A stretch of 64,000 bases of DNA from contig NZ_FPBC01000012.1 in the NCBI RefSeq assembly GCF_900116605.1, positions 75,063-139,062 on the forward strand, read 5' to 3'. Of the stretch, positions 57,555 through 64,000 are shown piece after piece (the first letter of the stretch is position 1; the number at the start of each line of letters is the position of its first letter). The notes beneath the pieces are model-generated. The model was not told where the DNA came from. It worked only from the letters and a program-made list of their open reading frames with translations, and did not search any database. Position numbers and translations under genes: made by a program. This DNA comes from Pseudomonas marincola. GTDB taxonomy: Bacteria > Pseudomonadota > Gammaproteobacteria > Pseudomonadales > Pseudomonadaceae.

Positions 57555-59169
57555 TAACCTTGCCTCCAAGCACTGTGGCGAGTACACGAATGTTACGCAG
57601 CTGCGCTGGGTCTATCGCCAGCGGATCTTGTTCAAGCACCACCATGTCGGCGAATTTGCCAACCTCCAAACTGCCAACCTTATGGTCGAGGCGTAAGGTA
57701 TAGGCAGCGCCCAGCGTTATCATTTCAAGCGCCTCGGCAACGCTGACCCGCTCCTGCTCGCCAAGCACTGCGCCTGATGCACTTTCGCGCATTACTGCGC
57801 ACCACGCGGTGAATAACGGCCCTAGCGGGGTAACGGGGGCATCACTGTGTACGGCAGTAGGAATACCCAGGCGACGGGCTGAGGCTAATGGTTCAAGCCT
57901 GCGGCTGCGCTCAAAGCCAAGCGTGCGTTGGCGGTGAATGTCTCCCCAGTAATACAAGTGGTTAGCAAACATGTTCAGGCACAAACCGAGTTTGGCCGTA
58001 CGTCGCAACTGCGCGTGATCAATCACCTGACAGTGCTGCAGCGTGTGCCGGTGATCGGCACGCGGCCACATATCCACAGCCGCCTCGAGCGCATCCAGCA
58101 TCAACTCAACGGCTTCATCGCCATTGGTATGAATATGCAGCTGCATACCAGCCTGATGATAAACCTGCACCATCTTCTGCAGCGCTTCCGGGGGCGCGTT
58201 CCATATGCCATTGGGGTGACCATCGTGATAGTAGGGCCACTTCATGCGCGCGGTGTAACCCTGAATGGAGCCATCGGTCATCATTTTCACCAAGCCGAAA
58301 TGTAGCTTGTCGTGATTCAACTCGATGCAGTTGCTGAGCCTTTCAACACCCTGTTCCGGAGTCCACGCCAGTGCACTCATCGCCGGCACCAAGCGCACCG
58401 GAAAATCATCAGCAGAGGTCACTTCCTGCAACGCCGCGATACCTTCATCGGTCAGCGGGTTATACAGATCCGTGATTGTCGTGACACCGGCATTTCGTGC
58501 GACCTTGCCATAACGATGCAAGGTGCTGGGTGCAGACACGGCTTCGAACAAGTTGACGCCCAGGGTTTCAAACACGGCGTGCATTGCTGCCATTTCTTGC
58601 AGCTCGCCATTGGGTACACCCGCAGCGTCGAGCATGATGCCTTCGACACCCGCATGTTGATGCAGGCTGGACAGCTCAAGCATCTGTGTATTCACCGACA
58701 TCACATGCAAACTGGCATGCATGACCACTACCGGACGATCACTCACCGCCGCATCAAGCACCCGCCGATCGAGCCGCTCACCTTCGAAGTACACCGGGTC
58801 AAAACCCCACGCAATAAGAGGCTCGCCAGCAGGCAACTCAGCAGCGCCCTCACGTAACCGTTGCTGCATGGCTGCAATGCTATTGGCACCCGACCACTTC
58901 ACGCCCTCAGGATCGACCCGGTCAAAATAGCCAAGATACAGATAACTCCAGATGGCCCCCTCAAGCGCATGGCTATGACCCTCAACAAAGCCCGGCAAAA
59001 TTATGTTTTCAGCAAAGCGTTGATCCAGGGTGTACTCACCTAACTCACTCATTGACTCCAACGGGCCAACGCTCAGAACCCGACCATCGCGCACTGCAAT
59101 ATGCGTGGCTTCAGGCTGGGACGGATTCATCGTCAAAATGCGTTTGGCAGCAAAGACCGTGATACTCAT
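57541..59169 (-). CDS. YtcJ-like amidohydrolase
   Basis: 542 aa, amidohydrolase_3 family. Metal-site motif ILPGFVEGHSHALEG (HxH), carboxylate-region FGLVKMMTDGSIQGYTA with Lys, IHTNGDEAVELML, HCQVIDH and late Asp in AVHSDAPVTPLG. Cytoplasmic; no signal peptide. These enzymes hydrolyse amide or imide bonds of small molecules. Substrate unknown. Its ATG overlaps the transporter stop (ATGA), linking hydrolysis to import. Confidence 0.9.
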   Translation of the reverse strand: MSITVFAAKRILTMNPSQPEATHIAVRDGRVLSVGPLESMSELGEYTLDQRFAENIILPGFVEGHSHALEGAIWSYLYLGYFDRVDPEGVKWSGANSIAAMQQRLREGAAELPAGEPLIAWGFDPVYFEGERLDRRVLDAAVSDRPVVVMHASLHVMSVNTQMLELSSLHQHAGVEGIMLDAAGVPNGELQEMAAMHAVFETLGVNLFEAVSAPSTLHRYGKVARNAGVTTITDLYNPLTDEGIAALQEVTSADDFPVRLVPAMSALAWTPEQGVERLSNCIELNHDKLHFGLVKMMTDGSIQGYTARMKWPYYHDGHPNGIWNAPPEALQKMVQVYHQAGMQLHIHTNGDEAVELMLDALEAAVDMWPRADHRHTLQHCQVIDHAQLRRTAKLGLCLNMFANHLYYWGDIHRQRTLGFERSRRLEPLASARRLGIPTAVHSDAPVTPLGPLFTAWCAVMRESASGAVLGEQERVSVAEALEMITLGAAYTLRLDHKVGSLEVGKFADMVVLEQDPLAIDPAQLRNIRVLATVLGGKVNADT

Positions 59170-60578
59170 GACAGGGACTCCTTAACCCGTAGTGATGGTG
59201 TGATAGCTGCAGCCGAGCGGCGCATCATTAGCAGAGGAATGCCCGCAAGGAAGACCAGCGCCGTACCGCCGAAGACCAGCATGTACATCGAGCCACCTAA
59301 AGAGGGCACCAAAGGCGCGAAGAAAAACAGGATGTGGAAATTGGTAAAGACGATGGCCAGATTGAAAAACGCCAGTTCCTTGGGCACAGAAGTGCTGAAG
59401 TCAGCATCCATCATGCGCAGCAGCAGCAAACCGGTCCCGGTTGAACCACAGCAGCAGCCAAATGCGGTCAGAGCACGCTCTCGACCGAGAGCACCACTGA
59501 GCCGGCCCAGCAGCAAGCAACCAATAAGAGTGGCAATGGTCACCACCACCGTGACAAGCACGATTGGCGTCAACAGCTCATAAAGCACGGCGAACTGAAT
59601 GCTCATCAGCGTTCCGACTACCATAAAGTCGACCGAGGAGCCGGTGATCCGCTTGAGCGTTTCATCATCCACCCGATGCGATAAACCCAGACGGTCGATA
59701 ACCATGCGCATCAATACGCAGACCCCGAGGCCGTGCACAAAGAACATATTGAAGCTAAACAGCACGGAAAGATTGATGCCGCCGAACGCTATTCCCTCGA
59801 CCTGAGTCTGGATAAAGCTCAGCCAAACGTAGGTGATCAGGTACGCAATCCCCAGCAGACCAATGTGGTAACCAAGCGAGTCGAGATTGGCAGGGTGCGA
59901 AACCATTGTCCCGCATGTCGGGGCCGGCTCGTCTTTATAGAAGCCCGACTTGAAATCTTCACCGATATTTGAAGCCTTGTTGGCATTAAGGCCGCTGCGA
60001 ATGAATTTTTTTGCCACCGGCACGCCGATCAGGAATGCCACCAAGAAGCCAAGAGATGCGTAGATCATGCCCACCTGAGCAGCATTCTCAATGCCATACT
60101 GCTGCTCCCAGATGCCGCCGTACGTCAGCGCCTGACCTGGCCCTTGGGTAAAGCCATGCGTAACAATCGCCCCTAGCCACGCGCTGACATCAGAGCCGGT
60201 CATAGCATCGTAGCTAACAATGACCAAGTAGCCGATCACGCCCTGCAGGCCAAGACTGATGGTCCAGATGAATGTCAGCCATAGCCCGCCACGCACAACA
60301 CTGCCACCAGAAAGCGAGCCATTCTTGCTCTTACCCGTGAGGCAAAGCGACATGAAACTGAGCGTGAAAAAGTGAAAGGTCAGCGCCTGAAAGTCATCGG
60401 CCGTAAAGCCTGGGATCAAGCCCAGCGATAACAAGATGAAACCAAGCAAACCACCAATGATGCTCGCTGGAGCCAGAGAGCTGCGGAACAAAGCAATACG
60501 ATTGCGCAAGATACTGCCTAGCAGCAGCATGCTGGCGAGCAAGGCAAACGCCATTACTCCATGGAATGTACTTTCCAT
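59166..60578 (-). CDS. GltS-like sodium/solute symporter
   Basis: 470 aa from the ATG at 60578 (AGAGGA upstream); the frame to 60659 runs through the leader. About 11-12 TM helices. GltS-family hallmarks: VTHGFTQGPGQALTYGG and CCCGSTGTGLLLLRM, the two re-entrant loops that bind substrate and Na+. Classic GltS is about 400 aa and specific for glutamate; this longer form, coupled to an amidohydrolase, may import a glutamate derivative or other amide (inference). First gene of a three-gene operon. Confidence 0.87.
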   Translation of the reverse strand: MESTFHGVMAFALLASMLLLGSILRNRIALFRSSLAPASIIGGLLGFILLSLGLIPGFTADDFQALTFHFFTLSFMSLCLTGKSKNGSLSGGSVVRGGLWLTFIWTISLGLQGVIGYLVIVSYDAMTGSDVSAWLGAIVTHGFTQGPGQALTYGGIWEQQYGIENAAQVGMIYASLGFLVAFLIGVPVAKKFIRSGLNANKASNIGEDFKSGFYKDEPAPTCGTMVSHPANLDSLGYHIGLLGIAYLITYVWLSFIQTQVEGIAFGGINLSVLFSFNMFFVHGLGVCVLMRMVIDRLGLSHRVDDETLKRITGSSVDFMVVGTLMSIQFAVLYELLTPIVLVTVVVTIATLIGCLLLGRLSGALGRERALTAFGCCCGSTGTGLLLLRMMDADFSTSVPKELAFFNLAIVFTNFHILFFFAPLVPSLGGSMYMLVFGGTALVFLAGIPLLMMRRSAAAITPSLRVKESLS

Positions 60579-61057
60579 TTTTAGTCCTCTACATATGCTT
60601 ATTTTTTGAATGGCAGATAGACGTTTTTTGCAAATTGTTGAACGCAAGTCTTGGAGCAATTGTTGTTATACAGACCACGTGTTTGAGCGAGCGCAATGGT
60701 GACCTTTAAGGTCTCCACGCACATCACTGCACACAGGACAATGCAACGTTAGAACGTTGAATATGATCTGTATAATATCAATTTGGTAATTAATGATGCC
60801 TTACAGGTATCGTAGGATGTTGCTTGATCTGGGCAAAAATCACAGACAAACACCTCTTGTCGCCACCGAGCAACGGCAACGCAGGTCTGGATGTTCGCGG
60901 ATGTTGGGAGTGAAACTACAGCGCCGGCTTGCTCAGATTTCCAGCCAAAACTGCCAGCACAGGATTTTGTAGGGACGGCTGCAAGCGCAGCAGAGTTCGC
61001 AAAGACTCAACCAGGTAACTTGTATTCCCGATTGATGCTTTGCGTCCAGCCGGGAGA
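60579..61057. other. Regulatory region upstream of the GltS-like operon
   Basis: 479 bp between two minus-strand genes. Contains two perfect palindromes, GACCTTTAAGGTC at 60701-60713 and CAACGTT-AG-AACGTTG at 60744-60759, and an AT-rich stretch at 60760-60800 suited to a promoter or LysR binding. No gene is supported; the frame at 60891-61097 runs into the transpeptidase gene. Confidence 0.55.
60744..60759. promoter_or_regulatory. 16-bp palindrome upstream of the GltS-like operon
   Basis: CAACGTT and AACGTTG around AG, about 165 bp before the transporter start. Perfect dyad, candidate operator; the binding protein is unknown. Confidence 0.45.
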
Positions 61058-62668
61058 TTATCGGCCCGCTAAATTCGGCTTCTGGCTCGTTAGCTGAGCA
61101 CGCACCAAAGCGGGGTCGTTGCCGTACATATCCGGCAAGTAGCGCAACACACCATCATCGCCGACTTCTGCTGTCCAATAGGCGATTACCAGCGGCAACG
61201 ACTCAGGCAAGCGATACTGGCTGGTTCGGCCCTTGGCAATTCGCGCTTGAACCGTATCGTAGTGATCGCTATCGAGAATTTTGCTGAGCAAGGTCTGGAT
61301 AGACTCGACTCGTACGCATCCGGAACTGAAAACGCGTGGAGATTTATTGAAAAGGCTCTGGCTGGGGGTGTCGTGAAGATACACAGCGAATGGATTGTCG
61401 AAACGCAGCACCACGCGCCCTAATGGATTGTTGACCCCGGCTTCCTGGCGCAACATTACTCCGCCCGGCGAAGACCAGTCGATGCTGTAGGGATCAAGCC
61501 GATTACCCTGCCGGTCGTAAACATTCATCTGATGGCGGGCGAGGTAGCCGATGTCATTACGAATCGCTGGCAGCTTGTCCTCTCGCCAGATCGTCGGAGG
61601 CACCGTCCATGTGGGGTTGAGTGTCAGGCGGTTGATGCGCGAAACCAGCAGCGGTGTCTTGCGCGACTCACGCCCAACCTGAGTACGGCTGCGCCACACT
61701 TCGCTGCCATCCTGCATGATCATTACTTCAGCACCGGCCACGTTGATGGCGACGACCGCATGCTCGAGGTCATATGCCAGCCAGCGCAGACGCTCAAGGT
61801 TGATGCGTAACTGGTCGCGCCGGGTCAGTGCCGAAATGTTCAGCTCATTGATACTCGCCGGGCCCAGTACACCATCATCCTGCAAGCCGTGACGGCTTTG
61901 AAAAATCTGCAGTGCAGAAACAGTACCGGGATCAAATTGATTTGCCGTTTCGGCCAGTTCGCCGGTGGTGTAACCCTCGGCATTCAACCGCTCGCGCAAC
62001 GCCGGCACGCGCGGGTCAAAAGCACCCGGACGCAGCAGCGGCCCGCCGGGAATTGGCTGCCATTGCGCCAATGGCTGAGTGCGCTGCGCCGCATAGGCAA
62101 CGCGCAAGCGCTGATATTGTTCAAGCTTGGGCCGTGCGGCGCTGAACGCATGTTCCGGCTGCTCGGTGTTGGCTAAAGCTATCGGCAGTATTGTGACCTC
62201 TGCCGCGGGCCTCATGTTGACCTCTGGCGCGCGCCATAACGGCTCGAGTTGCCGGCTGTATAAGCGCCCGTAGCGTAAATCCTGCAAAGCACGAAGATAG
62301 GCATGACTGGTGAGTAAGTCCGCGCAGTCACGCAGGTTGACGCTCGCGTTCAGCGGAACGCTCGGCAACGGATAATCGGTAGGTTGCAGGCCGTCATCGG
62401 CAAGCTGGTTGATCTGCTGCTGTAATGCCTGCGTACTGGCCTCATTCGACCACGCTGGCTGCCCCTGCCGGCGTTCATAGAACATTGTGAGCAGGTTTAT
62501 TGCAGATTCGTCTAAGCTCTTAGGCAAAGGGGCGCAGCTAGAAGCTAGCGTCTGGATCATGGGCCGCAAATCAGCGCCGTCTATCGGCGGAAGCGTCACA
62601 GCATGACTGACCAATGGCAAGGGCATCAGCGCCACAATCAGGTAAAGTGTGCGTTTTTTGATCAACAT
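61058..62668 (-). CDS. L,D-transpeptidase of the YcbB/LdtD type
   Basis: 536 aa from the ATG at 62668 (AAGGA 8 nt upstream; ATG at 62677 is too close to it). Signal peptide ends near residue 23 (LVSHAV). Scaffold region, PG_binding_1 domain (ALRERLNAEGYTTGEL ... FQSRHGLQDDGVLGP), then YkuD catalytic domain with His in YLHDTPSQ and Cys in FSSGCVRVE. Makes 3-3 peptidoglycan cross-links in the periplasm. Length and order match LdtD. Divergent from a second transpeptidase-like gene. Confidence 0.93.
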   Translation of the reverse strand: MLIKKRTLYLIVALMPLPLVSHAVTLPPIDGADLRPMIQTLASSCAPLPKSLDESAINLLTMFYERRQGQPAWSNEASTQALQQQINQLADDGLQPTDYPLPSVPLNASVNLRDCADLLTSHAYLRALQDLRYGRLYSRQLEPLWRAPEVNMRPAAEVTILPIALANTEQPEHAFSAARPKLEQYQRLRVAYAAQRTQPLAQWQPIPGGPLLRPGAFDPRVPALRERLNAEGYTTGELAETANQFDPGTVSALQIFQSRHGLQDDGVLGPASINELNISALTRRDQLRINLERLRWLAYDLEHAVVAINVAGAEVMIMQDGSEVWRSRTQVGRESRKTPLLVSRINRLTLNPTWTVPPTIWREDKLPAIRNDIGYLARHQMNVYDRQGNRLDPYSIDWSSPGGVMLRQEAGVNNPLGRVVLRFDNPFAVYLHDTPSQSLFNKSPRVFSSGCVRVESIQTLLSKILDSDHYDTVQARIAKGRTSQYRLPESLPLVIAYWTAEVGDDGVLRYLPDMYGNDPALVRAQLTSQKPNLAGR

Positions 62669-62790
62669 GCGCTCCATCCTTAGCCGTACGAATCAATCTC
62701 GGCAGAGACCGAGTTAATAAGTATAAGCGAGTCATCAGAAGATGAAGGACAGGATGTCCGGGAGTAAATGCGTTTAGAGGTAAATGGTCT

Positions 62791-63513
62791 ATGGTTGTAT
62801 GGCTGAGTCGGCTCTGTTTGGCAGGGCTGCTGGTATTTTGCGGGCCGCTGTTAGCGGCAAATACTAATAAGAACCAGGCAACACTGGTTAATTCACTGGT
62901 CAAAGCTGCCCCCGGTATAAACCGTGAAGCAGTCAGACACGCCATTGCAGCCATGCAATGCGCAGTGAATAACGGTGCAGACCCGGCGCGGCGTCTGGCC
63001 GTAATCGATTTTTCCAAACCCTCGGCGGCTAAACGCCTGTGGATTTTCGATCTCAACAAAAACAGATTGCTGCTCAACGACTACGTGGCTCACGGCCGTT
63101 TGTCGGGTGAAGGCACGGCAAGCACCTTCTCCAATCGAGTGGGCAGCTATCAGAGCAGCCTCGGCCTGTTCCGCACAGCTGAAAGCTATAAAGGCAAACA
63201 CGGGCTTTCGCTGCGCATGGACGGCCTCGAACCGGGCCTTAATGACTCTGCACGTGAGCGAGCCATCGTGATCCATGGTGCCAGCTATGTAGACCCAGCT
63301 TTGGTACGCAGCCAGGGCCGTATTGGCCGTAGCCTCGGTTGCCCGGCGGTACGCCCTGAGGTGGCGCGCATGGTCGTTGATCAACTCCAAGGCGGGCAGT
63401 TTCTCTTTGCCTGGCACCCGAGTGAGAGTTGGGCCAAAAACTCCGCCTATTTCAATTGCAAGCCACGCCAAGTGGCGAATATCCTCGCCCGCCAATTAGC
63501 TGCTCGAAGCTAA
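62791..63513 (+). CDS. Murein L,D-transpeptidase catalytic-domain protein (YkuD_2 type)
   Basis: 240 aa. Signal peptide ends near residue 23 (GPLLAA). The catalytic domain of the short YkuD_2 form: AIVIHGASYVDPALV holds His, GRSLGCPAVRPEVA holds the nucleophile Cys; WIFDLNKNRLLLND and VAHGRLSGEG precede. Periplasmic; likely modifies peptidoglycan or anchors proteins to it. Divergent from the LdtD-like gene across 122 bp, so shared regulation is possible. Confidence 0.88.
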   Translation: MVVWLSRLCLAGLLVFCGPLLAANTNKNQATLVNSLVKAAPGINREAVRHAIAAMQCAVNNGADPARRLAVIDFSKPSAAKRLWIFDLNKNRLLLNDYVAHGRLSGEGTASTFSNRVGSYQSSLGLFRTAESYKGKHGLSLRMDGLEPGLNDSARERAIVIHGASYVDPALVRSQGRIGRSLGCPAVRPEVARMVVDQLQGGQFLFAWHPSESWAKNSAYFNCKPRQVANILARQLAARS

Positions 63514-64000
63514 TATCTCTATGCGTACATGGCCGTGTTGATTACGCTTCAAACCGGCCATGTCGTCCTGATTATTCGCCGCCGCTGATAGCTCTGCTAC
63601 GCACCTGTGGATAACCTCCCCTATTCCTTCTCACGTCAGTACTTACTGCATTTCGAATGCCGCACTGCTGGTCAGCTGATACGTGATTTTCACGCAGACA
63701 TTATTGCTGGAGTCCTCTGGCTTCTAAAGAAAGCTGCAAGCTGCAGCCAGCGCTACACCCTCCACGAACCTCCCCATCCGATATCTCGAGCTATTTCGCC
63801 TGGCTTATCCTCCAGTCGCGGCGTCCTGTCAGTAGCCTATCCAGAGTACGCTCCTCGCTTATCAGCTGTGGTGAGCGGATAGTGACGCTGTTAATACCGA
63901 CCAGTGCCTGACGTAAAACATCGCTCATGTGCCGGGCTACTGCATGCGGTTGCTTGGAGAATTGAGATGGCGAACTGAAGCTCATCTAGGTGTTGAATGC
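63514..64000. other. Region downstream of the second transpeptidase
   Basis: 487 bp to the window edge. Only the minus-strand frame at 63791-63985 looks protein-like. No terminator, tRNA or repeat was identified. Confidence 0.5.
63791..63985 (-). CDS. Possible small protein
   Basis: 64 aa. The middle reads VLRQALVGINSVTIRSP and the end RTLDRLLTGRRDWRISQ, which look like amphipathic helices of a small conserved protein. No strong ribosome site before the ATG, and the window ends soon after, so support is modest. Confidence 0.35.
   Translation of the reverse strand: MSFSSPSQFSKQPHAVARHMSDVLRQALVGINSVTIRSPQLISEERTLDRLLTGRRDWRISQAK

Noticed and set aside
60891..61097. Short plus-strand ORF at the end of the intergenic region
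   Set aside because: Overlaps the transpeptidase 3' end, no ribosome site, no protein-like composition.
63607..63882. Plus-strand ORF of 91 codons near the right edge
   Set aside because: No ribosome site or recognisable composition; the minus-strand frame there looks slightly more protein-like.

Overview
The window reads as chromosome of a Pseudomonas-type gammaproteobacterium. The pointers are a complete siaABCD c-di-GMP module, gabD/gabT, a glutamylpolyamine synthetase/oxidase pair, an arsS-type operon, a PilE/FimT/PilV/PilW/PilX-like minor pilin cluster and moderately high GC. Species cannot be fixed from the sequence alone. No rRNA operon, CRISPR array or insertion sequence was seen.

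Left backbone (1-34.4 kb). A sensory stack opens the window: the 3' end of one hybrid-type kinase, a CHASE-PAS kinase with two receivers, a CheY-like receiver, and an HPt-REC-REC-GGDEF protein, all overlapping. Then come chrA (minus strand), a methyltransferase, modABC behind a ModE-type palindrome, siaABCD, a secreted protein, an Mpo1-like protein, a polyamine-catabolism pair separated by a hexamer repeat and a 124-bp palindrome, a seven-gene minus-strand operon headed by arsS (radical SAM, Na+ symporter, peroxiredoxin, metallophosphoesterase, VTT-membrane/disulfide-reductase fusion, DUF3047, FAD oxidoreductase), a 7TMR-DISM/PAS/GGDEF/EAL protein, and gabT/gabD.

Mobile element (about 34.4-49.7 kb). 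A tRNA-Arg(CCG) gene is followed by a P4-type integrase and a compact set of genes that looks like a phage satellite: AlpA-like and KilA-N regulators, a C4/P4-CI-type antisense RNA immunity region, a Toprim primase, a DUF927 helicase followed by a 12-copy mirror-symmetric iteron array (candidate replication origin), and a cargo slot with a three-TM protein and a proteasome-beta-like Ntn hydrolase. A minus-strand right arm carries a terminase-small-subunit-like gene and a virion/ejection-like protein. There is no capsid, portal, tail or large-terminase gene, so it should depend on a helper phage for packaging, or be a relic. The right attachment site is degenerate.

Right backbone (49.9-64 kb). 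A DUF900 lipoprotein hydrolase is followed by a five-gene minor-pilin operon ending in a PilX-like protein fused to a bactofilin-like repeat domain, with a perfect CRP/Vfr box over its promoter. Next are a LysR regulator convergent with a GltS-like transporter/amidohydrolase/CobW operon, and two divergent L,D-transpeptidases.

Start sites were chosen from Shine-Dalgarno spacing and stop/start overlaps. Functional names rest on motifs and remembered family architecture, not on database searches.
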